Assembly: GCA_039105265.1 (NCBI GenBank)
Contig: JAPFFF010000017.1
Coordinates: 1,302,001-1,366,000, forward strand
Reading direction: 5' to 3'
Source: Tritrichomonas musculus
Taxonomy: Eukaryota > Parabasalia > Tritrichomonadida > Tritrichomonadidae
DNA: 64,000 nucleotides
Positions 1 through 9,753 of this stretch are shown here, piece by piece. The notes under the pieces were generated by a model. That model saw nothing but the letters and a program-made list of their open reading frames with translations, was not told the origin of the DNA and made no database searches. The position numbers and the translations under genes are program-made. Position 1 is the stretch's first letter; every line of letters starts with the position of its first letter.

Positions 1-1
1 C

Positions 2-274
2 AAGATTCTTGGAACCCCCACAGAAGACAATTTTCCTGGTGTTACAGATTTTCCAGCTTATTCACCAACATTTCCTAAGTGGCATGCTAAAAAGCTCGCA
101 GATATTTTGCCTGGTGCAGATCCGCTTGCTATTGATCTAATTGAAAAAATGTTAACATATGATCCAGCTAAAAGAATTTCTGCTAAGGCAGCTCTTGACC
201 ATCCATATTTTGATACTTTATCCGACGAATTAAAGGCTAAATGCCGTCCGGTTGAAATTGTTGCTACGCCATAA
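2..274 (+). CDS. Cyclin-dependent kinase-like protein, C-terminal end (5' cut by window edge)
   Basis: Only the last 90 codons are present, because the window begins inside the gene. The reading frame starts KILGTPTEDNFPGVTDFPAY and continues with a tryptophan-containing segment, then LIEKMLTYDPAKRISAKAAL and DHPYF. This is the C-lobe signature of CMGC kinases of the CDK1/CDK2 group: the GTP-[ST]-E segment after the activation loop, then the L..ML.YDP.KRI.A..AL.HPYF block. CDKs are cyclin-bound Ser/Thr kinases of the cell cycle or transcription. The catalytic residues lie outside the window, so activity and subfamily cannot be judged. The stop is TAA followed by A. A long T run follows at about 310. 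Confidence 0.85.
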   Translation, partial: KILGTPTEDNFPGVTDFPAYSPTFPKWHAKKLADILPGADPLAIDLIEKMLTYDPAKRISAKAALDHPYFDTLSDELKAKCRPVEIVATP

Positions 275-438
275 AGTATTTATCGGATCATAACTTATCA
301 TTCTTCACATTTTTTTTTTTTTTTTTACTTTATATATTCATAAGATAATTATTAATAATAAAAAAAAAAACTGATATAAAAATTGATACCATGTATTTAT
401 ATTCTTTAAAATGCCTAGCTTTATCAAATCAACCTTAA

Positions 439-780
439 GGTGTCATTGGTATTCTTTAAAGAATTGCTACTGAAGTTGTTTCTTCGATTTTGCTAATTTA
501 TGTCTCTTTTTGGTGGCCTTATTATAATATTGAAGAAAATATTGGAGCTGTTTTATCATCATCAGGAAATGTTCTAATGACTCTTTCAAACTTTCTTTTG
601 TATTTTTTCAGCATTGAAAATAATGTCTCATATGTTGATATTTTGGGAATGATGATGAGCCTTGTCACACTTGTATTTCCAACAACTTATAAATTTTTGA
701 AAAAGTATATTGAGAAGCGTCCGACAGAACCAATTTATAATGATATTAGTTTGAGTAGCATTGAGCAATACTCCTATTAA
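439..780 (+). pseudogene. Decayed membrane-protein fragment (C-terminal end)
   Basis: An open stretch of about 96 codons (490-780) encodes three hydrophobic segments (around LLIYVSFWW, VLMTLSNFLLYFF and ILGMMMSLVTLVF), then a short basic and polar tail. The same frame continues upstream with GVIGIL, a TAA stop, then RIATEVVSSIL, so the coding signal extends past any possible start. This suggests the 3' remnant of a polytopic membrane protein, perhaps a transporter of the drug/metabolite type. The family call is weak. It lies between the kinase end and the fucosyltransferase-like gene, both on the same strand. It could also be the last exon of an unseen gene. Confidence 0.35.
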
Positions 781-1060
781 ATATTTTATTAAATCTATAT
801 CATGCTTTTGAATGATAATTTGTTTTATATGTGTGAATGGTCACGTAGCAGGTTTATGATATATTTATCAAAAAGCTTAAATCAATTTTATTTTATATCA
901 TTTTTATATTAATGTTAAATGATGTATAAATGGTAAATAAATGCGATAAAAAATGTCTATGAAAGAAGATATGAATGAAAAACAAATTGATTATATTCTT
1001 AAAAAGTTTATGTCCCTTTCTTAAAAAATTTAAAAAATTAATTGGAATCAAATCTAAGAC

Positions 1061-2593
1061 TTGAATTTAGTTCAAATATCTTCTACTCACGATATTTTAT
1101 CATTTTTTGTTACCTCAATTTTATCATCGATTATAGAATGTCTAATTACATGCATTGTTGGTGGGTCAACCGTTTCAGCAGTATGGCACTTAGCAAAAGG
1201 TGTTGGATTTGAAGAAAAATCAATTTCATTTTACATATTTATAATTTTGATTTCTACACCAACAATTTGTATTGCGCTTTTTTGGTTTAAAGTATTATTC
1301 ATCCCTAGTTCTAGAGGTAAACTTTCTATCTTCTCACCATTTTTTACAAATGTTTGTCAGATTTCTTTTCGAAATGATGATATGGTTACTGTTGTAGCAG
1401 GTACATGGCTAATTTTATGGACTTTTCTTTTGTCAATTGGATGGTCTTTTTCAATTCGTCGAAATGTAATACATTATAAAATTGGTGATAAATTTAATGT
1501 TTTCCCAAACTGTTGCTATAAATATGGAAATTCTTTTCAAAGTTGGTTTCAAAAAGAATATATTCCATCAATTGTTTCAAAACAGCATGAAAAAATAGAA
1601 AATCGTAAGTTTCTTGTTTTTCAGCCAAGTATTTCACTTAATTTTGAACAGAAAATAAATGGATTATTATCATCGTTTGCTCTTGCTATTATTACTGATC
1701 GCGAACTTCTTATAGATTGGCCTGATGATATGGACGTACTATTTAAATCGCCAGGATGGATTTGGAAATATTCAACATTATTTCCTCAAAAGAAATGGTA
1801 CGGTCATGTAACTTTTGATTTTGTTACTCCGCCATCCTTCATAGTTCCTCCAGCTCATAAATGGAGGTGGTCTGATCTTTTGCAATCAAATGTTACAAAA
1901 ACGATGTTTCATTCTGAAAAAGTTGTAATGGTTAATATTGATGAATTCATTGCTCCGCTTTTATGGGCAAATCCAGTTTACCGCCAGAAATTATGTCAAT
2001 TAACTAATATTGATCAAATATACTCTAATTTTGCATCTGTTTTGCTGGTTTTCAATGACAAAGTTGTGAAAATCTCCAAAAAAATTCAAAAAGAAGTTGG
2101 CAGTAGTACACTTATCTCAATTGCTGACTCAAGTCTTGCCCCATTAGACAGTTTAAAGACGATGACTAGCACGCTTCTTCGTTGTATGGGCTCAGTTGAC
2201 AATGATCAGAGAAATTGGCTAATTGTTAAAAAAGGTAGCAGCTTTTTAACAAACATTAAATGGACAAAAGTTGGTGACCATAATGTTTATATATTCAATG
2301 AATTAGAATGTTTGAAAAATGTCAAAAGTGATTTGCAATTAGCTTCACTCTTTCACTATTCAAAGAGTGCGGAAGCAATTCTAGGATTTACTGGATCAAA
2401 GTTAGCAGAATCGATTGCTTTTGGATACAACAAAAGTTTGTATATGGTCTTACATAGAATCCCTTTCTGTAGCAAAGTAGCAATTAGGCTACCTTGTGTA
2501 GAAAAGTGGCCCAATATTGTCAATTCGAAAGGTATTGATTTATCGCGCTTTATGGTATCAGAAATGAATAATTTCATGCATTGTCAAACCTGA
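1061..2593 (+). CDS. Putative fucosyltransferase-like (GT37-type) membrane protein, start uncertain
   Basis: The frame is open for 510 codons. Three hydrophobic segments lie in the first ~135 residues. A lumenal or catalytic-like part follows with FLVFQPSISLNFEQKINGLL, then SSFALAIITDRELLIDWP. This block resembles the donor-binding region of GT37/xyloglucan-type fucosyltransferases (G.GN.I..L..AFL.ALLT.R.LLI.W). Later WLIVKKG and LASLFHYSKSAEAILGFTGS fit the C-terminal Rossmann half. Such enzymes act in the Golgi, and trichomonads carry fucosylated surface glycans. The frame opens with TTG right after a stop; the first ATG is about residue 108. A short upstream ATG frame at 953 is in phase but separated by stops. 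The 5' end may be decayed or spliced. Confidence 0.5.
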   Translation: MNLVQISSTHDILSFFVTSILSSIIECLITCIVGGSTVSAVWHLAKGVGFEEKSISFYIFIILISTPTICIALFWFKVLFIPSSRGKLSIFSPFFTNVCQISFRNDDMVTVVAGTWLILWTFLLSIGWSFSIRRNVIHYKIGDKFNVFPNCCYKYGNSFQSWFQKEYIPSIVSKQHEKIENRKFLVFQPSISLNFEQKINGLLSSFALAIITDRELLIDWPDDMDVLFKSPGWIWKYSTLFPQKKWYGHVTFDFVTPPSFIVPPAHKWRWSDLLQSNVTKTMFHSEKVVMVNIDEFIAPLLWANPVYRQKLCQLTNIDQIYSNFASVLLVFNDKVVKISKKIQKEVGSSTLISIADSSLAPLDSLKTMTSTLLRCMGSVDNDQRNWLIVKKGSSFLTNIKWTKVGDHNVYIFNELECLKNVKSDLQLASLFHYSKSAEAILGFTGSKLAESIAFGYNKSLYMVLHRIPFCSKVAIRLPCVEKWPNIVNSKGIDLSRFMVSEMNNFMHCQT

Positions 2594-2973
2594 TTTTCAT
2601 GTATGATTTTCATTGGAAGTCAAATCAATATTATATAATTTTATCATGTTAAATTTAATTTATATTAATTATTTTATTATATAAAAATAGTGTTAAGTTT
2701 CTCTTAATAATTTATGAACTATTTGCTTTCTTTGATTAGAAACGTATGTAAAATGAAGAAATATCAACTTATATATTAATTAATCAAAATTGAAAAACAA
2801 CTTGCAATATCGATATTTCTTATATATCTATATTTATTTGGTGGTTATGTTCGATTAGAAAAAGAATAAAAGTAAACATATTTCTCATATGTATAATATA
2901 TATTTATATGATAATTTTGTATTCAATGGGGTTTTATATTAGAAATATGTTTTATTGGTGCATTTTTTAGAAT
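2594..2973. other. AT-rich intergenic gap between convergent genes
   Basis: This 380-bp spacer separates the convergent 3' ends of the fucosyltransferase-like gene and the kinase gene. It is nearly all A and T. I see no coding frame, tRNA or repeat of note. Confidence 0.7.
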
Positions 2974-4011
2974 TTATAATGTTCCATTTTTTAAAAAGTT
3001 TAGAGCTTCTTGAAAAGATTTAGATTGATCGATTAGAAAACGGTCCGAAATAAGTTGTGAAGCTGTCATCCTTGTTTGACAATTTTTGTCTAAAAGATGA
3101 GAAATAATTCTTTTTAATTCATTTGGTACAATAGGAATAGAAGGAAATTGTAAATCCATTTCAAATGCCATTTTATTTACATGATTATCTTGGTCAATGT
3201 TTTCAAGTAAATTAAAAGGTAGGACGCCAAATAATAGCCAATAAACTGATATTCCAAGAGCCCACATATCAGCTGGTTTTGGACTATATTCTTTATTATA
3301 ACCTACTTCAGGAGCCATGAAAAATGATGTTCCAACTTTAGATATAACTTTCTCATCAGAATTTTTAAGTTTTGTGGAAATTGAAAAATCACAAAGAACG
3401 TATGATTCGTTTTCTGAGAATAATAAAATATTTTGAGGTTTGACATCACGATGAACAATGTTTAATGAATGCATGTAATTCAGAGCTGTTCCAATATTTA
3501 AAAGAAGGGTAATTGCCCCAACAACTGTGATTTGGGGTGAATTTGAAGTAGTAAGTGATTCATCTGCAAGTGGCATAACAACGATATAGTTTTCCGATAT
3601 CGACTTGAAAGAATGTAATATTTTGAGGCAAAAAGGATTATCTAATTCACGGGTAATGGTTATTTCCCTTGGAACATTTTCATCCATTATTTGAACGTTT
3701 TTATACTGTTTGATTGCGCACTTAAAATGAGTTCTATTTTCTTCTGCTTCATATACATTAGCTTCAGCTCCTGAACCTATACATCTTATAATTGTATAGC
3801 CTTCCAATTCTTCAATAGCAGATTCTGGTGGAAGAACATTGAGTTCTTTCTCTTTATCGGGATAAATATCATTTACAAGTGACGAAGCAAAGTCATCATA
3901 AAAACGATTTATAGGATTTAATATTGAAGAAAGGAAAGGATGTTCCTCATACTCATTCGAAAAATTGCCGTTTTGTGATTTTTGAGAAAAAGACGAATAT
4001 GATGAGCCCAA
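2974..4011 (-). CDS. Serine/threonine protein kinase with N-myristoylation-type start and DFS motif
   Basis: A 345-aa kinase. The start MGSSYSSF matches an N-myristoylation site, which suggests membrane anchoring. Kinase domain from about residue 72: glycine loop IGSGAEANVY (79-87), VAIK-type Lys in CAIKQYK (K101), catalytic loop HRDVKPQN (187-194), DFS in place of DFG (D208-S210), and MAPE after the activation loop. Core catalytic residues (K101, D189, N194, D208) are present, so it should be active. DFS for DFG is tolerated in several kinases. The activation segment KVGTSFFMAPE has possible phospho-sites. A CAMK- or NEK-like assignment cannot be made from the sequence alone. It converges with the gene ending at 2593. 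Confidence 0.85.
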   Translation of the reverse strand: MGSSYSSFSQKSQNGNFSNEYEEHPFLSSILNPINRFYDDFASSLVNDIYPDKEKELNVLPPESAIEELEGYTIIRCIGSGAEANVYEAEENRTHFKCAIKQYKNVQIMDENVPREITITRELDNPFCLKILHSFKSISENYIVVMPLADESLTTSNSPQITVVGAITLLLNIGTALNYMHSLNIVHRDVKPQNILLFSENESYVLCDFSISTKLKNSDEKVISKVGTSFFMAPEVGYNKEYSPKPADMWALGISVYWLLFGVLPFNLLENIDQDNHVNKMAFEMDLQFPSIPIVPNELKRIISHLLDKNCQTRMTASQLISDRFLIDQSKSFQEALNFLKNGTL

Positions 4012-5538
4012 TTAAGTAATTGAATAAAAAAAATGATAGGGTGAAGTGATTTAGATTCGCACCAAAATTTGTATATATTAATTATTTTTTATGAGCATTA
4101 TAATGATATAATTTTTTATTATTTTCGTCCACTGGGCCGACTTGTTGCAATATATGATTTTTTTTCTGAGGTAGAAAAATATAAACCACTGAAAAAAATA
4201 TCAAAATATGTAAACTATAGAAATTATGTAATTAATAGAAAAATCTATTATTTAGAAGAAAAAAAGTAATAAAAACATGATAAAAATCATTTTTATAGTA
4301 TTTAAAAAAAGTGTCTCGTTTGTTATTATTTAATTATTAATGTATGATATAGTTTCCACTTAAATTGGCTCAAAAAAAATGAGAAAAAAAAAGGGCACGG
4401 TTAACCGTTTTTCGTACGTTAAGAACCCATTAAAAATCATTTATATCTTATTATAAAAACATTAAAAAACAATATTTTTTTAAATATATTGATTATTTAT
4501 ATTAGATAAAATTATTTTTAAAGATACAATACATAATTATTTCAATTATTATTTACTATATTCTCAATTTTATTCTCGAAAATTTTTTTATTCAAAATTT
4601 ATGAAAAAAAAATTAATGAAAAAAAACTTTCTACATTTGATTTAAATTTTAATTAAACTTCAAAATATATAAAGAAAATTATTTATTTCATTTCTCTCAA
4701 ATTAACATTTTATGAAAAGCGCTTTGAAATTATAATTGTTCAATATTTAGAATATACAGTTATATAAAGTTTATTAATTGTTTATATGTATTTTAAATAT
4801 TTTTAAAATATATATAATATTATTAAAAGTTATATAATCTATGATATACATATAAATATAAAAAGATATTTGTAAAATATTTTTTTAAAAATTTTTTATT
4901 GAAAAAAAATCGTTATTAATGTTTATGATTTTAAAATTGATTTTTGCAGCTAGTCCCCCTGAATCAAATTAAACTAAATTTCGCATATCTTTATTTAATT
5001 AAATGTAAATTATTCTAATATAATTATAATCTAAATAAATTCTTTATTTATTTGAATATTTCAAAAAAATATGTAAAAATTGATTAAAATGTTCTTTTTA
5101 ACAAAATATGAAATATTTATAAAATAACAAAATGCATGATTAATCATTAATTTCCAATATATATAATAATTAATCATTATAATTTCAATCCATCCATCAG
5201 GTGGATGGATTGGGTTATTTTCATTGGATACTTGTTTGTGTTATTATAGCTTATATAATTGATATTTTAAAACATTTAAATAATAAATATATAAAATAAG
5301 TGCACTAGAATATAATATCAAAATTTTATTTAATAATTATTAATACATTAATAGATATACATATTTTTATAAACGTTAAAAATGTAAAGTAGGTGTCCGC
5401 ACCTCTAATTTCATAGAAAATTAAAGTTATTGTTTATCTTTTAAAAATGTTATCTAAAATGCGAATGGTATTATAAAAAAGGTTATAAAATATATCTTAT
5501 AATTTATAAAATAAAAACAGTCCGGGAAAAAAATATAA
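4012..5538. other. Gene-free AT-rich intergenic region with two small inverted repeats
   Basis: About 1.5 kb without a credible gene. The one open frame (4069-4269) is low-complexity and has no coding look. Visible structure: a perfect 12-bp palindrome ACGGTTAACCGT at 4397-4408 and a perfect 11-bp hairpin near 5186-5212. The rest is A/T tract. Confidence 0.6.
5186..5212. repeat. Perfect 11-bp stem, 5-nt loop inverted repeat
   Basis: CAATCCATCCA (5186-5196), loop TCAGG, TGGATGGATTG (5202-5212). It stands out by its base content in an otherwise A/T spacer, 327 bp downstream of the SF3A2 stop. Function unknown; it could shape a 3' end or be a transposon relic. Confidence 0.6.
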
Positions 5539-6207
5539 CTAATCTGTTTTTGGAGGAGCGGATACTGTAACTTGTAAAGTGTACAGATGCTCTCGAGGTT
5601 TCCATTCTTCAATAATTAGATTTTCAATTACAGGATAATTTGGTATTTTGAATGCAACTGTATTGTAAGGTTGAGCTGCGATTAAAACGAATTGAAAACT
5701 TGGGTCAGGGGGGGTTTCTACTGTCTGCTCATAAGCTGACATAAATCTATATTTGGGTGATGTATTCTTCCTTATTTGATCATAAGTCAATTCAAACAAA
5801 ATGTCTAATGATCCAGATGGATTTTTTTTTTTGTATATAGAGTAGGCAGGTTCTCCGATTTTTGGTTTTTTAGAGTTTAATTTATCCGGTTTTGGTTGTG
5901 CGCCAACCCTTGCACCCCCAATCATGGCTTCTTTTCTTGCTAAAACAACCCTTCTTCGTTCAAGATTTCTTTTGTGTGCTTTTCCGTAAGTGTGTGCTAT
6001 GTAACTAGCTTCAGTTCTGTGGTGTGTACAGCATAATCTGCATTCGTAAAGTCCATACTGATTTTTAAATAGATTTTGATCTTCAGATAAATCTCTATCT
6101 ACAAGTTTTAATTTTGAAATACGATTCGTTCTTTGAATTTTATCTAATTGTGCATTATATTCACCAGCCCCATGTCTACCACCTACAGCATAATCACGGT
6201 CAGCCAT
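5539..6207 (-). CDS. SF3A2: Splicing factor 3A subunit 2 (SF3a66 / Prp11)
   Basis: A 222-aa protein starting MADRDYAVGGRHGAGEYNAQ, close to the conserved start of SF3A2, which in other eukaryotes runs R.GGK.G.G......S...RR.RL. A matrin/U1-type zinc finger follows: YECRLC...THHRTEASYIAH and KAHKRN, with C56, C59, H72, H78. The C-terminal SF3a66 core (SIYKKKNPSGSLDILFELTY through RFMSAYEQ to EEWKPREHLYTLQV) is also conserved. SF3A2 is part of the SF3a complex in the U2 snRNP and helps stabilise U2 at the branch point. The length matches yeast Prp11; the proline-rich tail of animals is absent. It is divergent from the SNAPC3-like gene, with 83 bp between start codons. Confidence 0.93.
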   Translation of the reverse strand: MADRDYAVGGRHGAGEYNAQLDKIQRTNRISKLKLVDRDLSEDQNLFKNQYGLYECRLCCTHHRTEASYIAHTYGKAHKRNLERRRVVLARKEAMIGGARVGAQPKPDKLNSKKPKIGEPAYSIYKKKNPSGSLDILFELTYDQIRKNTSPKYRFMSAYEQTVETPPDPSFQFVLIAAQPYNTVAFKIPNYPVIENLIIEEWKPREHLYTLQVTVSAPPKTD

Positions 6208-6290
6208 TTAACTCAATATCTCAAAGTTAATTAACTTTAGGAAATCAAAGATAGGTCAAAAAATTGAACTCTTTTGGTCAAATCAATGAA
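6208..6290. promoter_or_regulatory. Compact divergent promoter region (SF3A2 / SNAPC3-like)
   Basis: Only 83 bp separate the ATG of SF3A2 (minus strand, 6207) and the ATG chosen for the plus-strand gene (6291). Both promoters must lie in or overlap this space, possibly extending into either coding region. No TATA box can be told from the A/T background. Inference from spacing. Confidence 0.4.
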
Positions 6291-7778
6291 ATGGAATTAA
6301 CATTTTCACCAAAGGTTGCATTTTGCTCTCCTAAAGAATATAACCATAATAAATTTATATCAGATGTTAATAGTTCATTATCTGATTTGGATTTTTTGAC
6401 TGATGATCCTCCACCTCCAATACCAAAAGAAATAATGTACGAGCCCCAATATTTTAAAATAAAAAAAATGGCATCTGAAATAGGAAACATACTCGAAAGA
6501 GCAAAAACTGAGCATTTTTTAAAAGAAGATGATGTTATATCTTCTTTTTTAAAAGCTGATTTCAATTTTACTAAAGATTTTCAATTAAGAACAGATGATA
6601 TTGAATCGATAAGGAATGTTTTTGATTTTGTTTCTAAAAATCATAAAAATGTGCATTTTGCTTCTCCGATGTACCCAGCAAATGATACATTAATTGTTGT
6701 TTCTTTGATGACACCGAAATCAACAAATTCAGAGCTCAAAAGACAAGTTCATCAATGCTTCTTAGTCCTTGGTAGAAATACATTTCATCAGTTGGCGGAT
6801 AAATTTATATGTCCAATTTGCCGCATTTCTGAAATAATGGCTGATACGCATTGTGCTCCTGCGCAACTTGAAGTTGATAATAAAATAATCTACAACTTTA
6901 ATCATGAATTTGACAAACCTATTAGCTCAATTCTTACCAAAATAAACTGTTGTGGAAATTATAAGTCAAATGGTGGTTGTACACATCTTATATCTTTTAA
7001 TTGTGCATTTGCAGTACATGTTGATGAATCAATTCAAAATGATTCTTTTATCCAAAATAGTACTAATGGTATTGTTGATGTTAATGATGACGATAATTGT
7101 AATAATAGAACTGTCAATAATGACAATGATAGTGCAAATACTATTTGTGATACTATTTGTGATACTAATATTAATGATACTTCTAATAGTAATACCAACA
7201 ATGATGATCAAAGTATCTTTGTTGTGCAACAAGATGATTCACGTAAAATCAATAAATCTGATGAAATTAGTAATAATAATGATAATAATGAAAGGGACGA
7301 TGCTTATTTTATGGAAGAAGATTCAAATAAAAATATAATTAAGAAGTGTGTCGAAAATACTTCAAATATATCAACGGAGAATAAAAAATCGGAGGATATA
7401 GATGATGAAAAAAAGAATGTTATTCAAAGCCGTCATGAGTACAATTTTAATTCATCTCGAATTCAACATTATAATTTTTCATTTCCGATTGAATTAAATG
7501 GAAAAGGGGCAAATCCTCCAAGCTGTTTTGTTTGTAAAATTCGTCCTGCTCCAATCGCAGTTAAAATTAATAATGAAAGCCAAAATGATGAGAAGAACTC
7601 AAATAAACATATGAAATATAAAGATGATGAAGATGAAGAAGAAGAAGATGTCGATTTTTTTCAATCACTTCCATTTAACTTTTATTGTAAAAAATGTTTT
7701 AGTGAGCAAGATATTGATCAAGATACTCTTGTTATTGATCTAACCGAATATTTTTTCAAGCCTATTTTAAAAATTTGA
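6291..7778 (+). CDS. SNAPC3/SNAP50-like zinc protein with N/D-rich insert
   Basis: The open frame reaches upstream to a TTG at 6264, but the first ATG is at 6291, giving 495 aa. The order of motifs resembles SNAPC3 (SNAP50), the zinc-binding subunit of the snRNA-activating protein complex: FLVLGRNTFHQLADKFICPIC, then FNHEFDKP, then GGCTHLISF (compare G.CEH..... in SNAPC3), then CFVCKIRPAPIAV and FNFYCKKCF. At least four Cys pairs could bind zinc. A long Asn/Asp-rich low-complexity insert (about residues 255-385) splits the zinc region, which is unusual. SNAPc drives transcription of snRNA genes by Pol II/III. The neighbour on a shared promoter is a U2 snRNP protein, which fits. Still, this is motif-level recognition only. 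Confidence 0.5.
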   Translation: MELTFSPKVAFCSPKEYNHNKFISDVNSSLSDLDFLTDDPPPPIPKEIMYEPQYFKIKKMASEIGNILERAKTEHFLKEDDVISSFLKADFNFTKDFQLRTDDIESIRNVFDFVSKNHKNVHFASPMYPANDTLIVVSLMTPKSTNSELKRQVHQCFLVLGRNTFHQLADKFICPICRISEIMADTHCAPAQLEVDNKIIYNFNHEFDKPISSILTKINCCGNYKSNGGCTHLISFNCAFAVHVDESIQNDSFIQNSTNGIVDVNDDDNCNNRTVNNDNDSANTICDTICDTNINDTSNSNTNNDDQSIFVVQQDDSRKINKSDEISNNNDNNERDDAYFMEEDSNKNIIKKCVENTSNISTENKKSEDIDDEKKNVIQSRHEYNFNSSRIQHYNFSFPIELNGKGANPPSCFVCKIRPAPIAVKINNESQNDEKNSNKHMKYKDDEDEEEEDVDFFQSLPFNFYCKKCFSEQDIDQDTLVIDLTEYFFKPILKI

Positions 7779-8078
7779 AAATGGTAGTGATTGAAAGAAG
7801 GTTATATTTGTTAATTGAAACAGCATTTAAGAAGATGTTGCCATTATACTTGTTTTTTTATCTTTTGAATAATGTTTATTTAAAGATTATATCGTAGAAT
7901 AATGTAATCATCGACATGAATTCTCCTATATTAGAAAGAAAAACAAATTTTGTAAATGTATTTTTTCATATTCATATGACTAAATATGCTCTGAAAAAGT
8001 TAAATATTTTAAAAATTTTCTTTTCAATTAAATTCTGTTCAAAGAATTGTAACGGTCTTCGTATATCAAAAAATCTTA

Positions 8079-9338
8079 ATGACAAGTGGAACTTCAGACG
8101 AAAATAAGTTAGAAAATGTATTTTCAAATAATGTTATTTTTCCAACTGAATCTTTAGCAAGCGCTGAAAATGGAAATCATAAATCTGGTGAAGAAGAAGA
8201 AGAAGCTCAAGATGAGTTGCATGAAGAGTCACAAGCAGAATCTCATGAGGAATCACAAGAAGAAAGTCGATCACTTCAAGAGCAACAAGAGCAGACAGTT
8301 GATCAATTATTAAATAATAATGATGAAAACAATAATCCACCCAAATCAAAAAAAGTAGACAAAAAAGATGTAGATGCCCTCTCAGAACAATTTTTAGCTG
8401 GTGAACCTGTTGAATCGACAGATCCGATATTGCTTTCTTCTGTCGTTGCTAGTCTTGAAGATAGAAGAGATCTCTTAATGATGAATGGTGATTTTCATGA
8501 ATCAATAAAAACTCAAAAAGCAGTAGATGCAGCTCGTTCACAGCAACTTCAAGCTGTTAAAAAGCAAGCTGCAGATAAAGAAGTTGATATTATTAGCCAG
8601 AAGAGGTCACAAGTTGAAATGCAATATGAAAAATTCCAAAAACAAATGGATAAGCAAGAGGAAGACATTGAAAAAGAAATCAATAAACAAATACAATCAT
8701 TAAAAGCAAAACAACAAAAAGAAATTGATAAGCATGATGAAGACTGGCAAAATGAAAAAAAGCAAGGACAATATAACCGTGCATCTCAACGTTTAAGAGT
8801 TCTTCGAACGCAGCAGCAATTGCTAATGAATGCCAAAAGATTTGAAGAAGCTGAGCAAGTATGCAAAATTGCTGATGGGGTAGCTGAACAAGAAGCTAAA
8901 GAATCGCATAAGCAAATGCTTTCAGCATATAAAAGTAGTCGTCGTAAGCTTCAGCAAAAGCATGAAGATGAATTTGATACATTAATGCGTTCTTGTGAAC
9001 AAAAAAGAGAAACTTTTAAGCATCAAAAAATTACTCTTTCTCAGCCTTACATTAATCGATTTAATAATCTAAATCGTGAACAAGAAATCGCAAAAGATCC
9101 AGAGCGACTTTGGATATTGAAATACCGAAACGATGAAAAACAAAGAAAGACTTGTAATGCAACTTCAAGAAATACTAAAACTGCTAAACAACAGAATCAA
9201 ACGCAAAGCATTTCAAAAAATATTCAAGCACCGTCATACAATAAACTTGAAATGCAGCCTCTATTCCAAACGCCTTCACCTACTAAAAAGAGAAAAGAGA
9301 AAGGTTCAAATACCAAAGAAAAGCCACAACAGCAATGA
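8079..9338 (+). CDS. Coiled-coil protein, unknown function
   Basis: A 419-aa protein starting MTSGTSDENK. An acidic Glu/Gln-rich N-terminus (residues 20-90) is followed by LLSSVVASLEDRRDLLMMNG with a helical hairpin look. A long charged coiled coil then runs from about 150 to 330 (repeats such as KQMDKQEEDIEKEINKQIQS), and the tail is basic and Gln/Lys-rich. No catalytic motif is visible. Proteins of this build are common in trichomonads and are often cytoskeletal, but nothing here proves that. It lies 300 bp downstream of the SNAPC3-like gene on the same strand. Confidence 0.8.
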   Translation: MTSGTSDENKLENVFSNNVIFPTESLASAENGNHKSGEEEEEAQDELHEESQAESHEESQEESRSLQEQQEQTVDQLLNNNDENNNPPKSKKVDKKDVDALSEQFLAGEPVESTDPILLSSVVASLEDRRDLLMMNGDFHESIKTQKAVDAARSQQLQAVKKQAADKEVDIISQKRSQVEMQYEKFQKQMDKQEEDIEKEINKQIQSLKAKQQKEIDKHDEDWQNEKKQGQYNRASQRLRVLRTQQQLLMNAKRFEEAEQVCKIADGVAEQEAKESHKQMLSAYKSSRRKLQQKHEDEFDTLMRSCEQKRETFKHQKITLSQPYINRFNNLNREQEIAKDPERLWILKYRNDEKQRKTCNATSRNTKTAKQQNQTQSISKNIQAPSYNKLEMQPLFQTPSPTKKRKEKGSNTKEKPQQQ

Positions 9339-9753
9339 AAAATATTATAATCGGAATATATTTTATATATTAAAATGTTAAATTATTTAAATAAAAAATG
9401 AATAGTATATATAAATAGTTTTCTAGCATTTGTCACTAAATTGCATAAATAAGAAAATAAATAAATAAAACGAATTTTGAATTTTCAATATGACATTTAC
9501 AAGAAAAATCATCATTAGTGATAAACCAGTATCTTAAAAAAATTACATTATTGGATCCATTTTTATCTTAATATTTTTTGGTAAAAAGAAAAGTGGATTT
9601 TAAATATATCTAATTTTCGATTCAATATTTAATTGAATAGCATATCAAAATAGTCTAAAGAAGTATTTTAGATAAATAAAATACAAATGAGGTTTTGTGT
9701 TCCATTTATTCACAAAAACAATTTTATTCAAATTATATCATATTTCATTTTCA
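9339..9753. other. AT-rich gap between convergent coiled-coil genes
   Basis: 415 bp between the 3' ends of the 419-aa and 1106-aa coiled-coil genes. It is A/T-rich with no frame or structure worth naming. Confidence 0.6.

Noticed and set aside
4069-4269. Open frame of 66 codons on the plus strand
   Set aside because: Low-complexity A/T translation with no motif, no conserved look and no neighbouring context.
6952-7338. Long hydrophobic frame inside the SNAPC3-like gene
   Set aside because: A shadow of the Asn/Asp-rich insert read in another frame.
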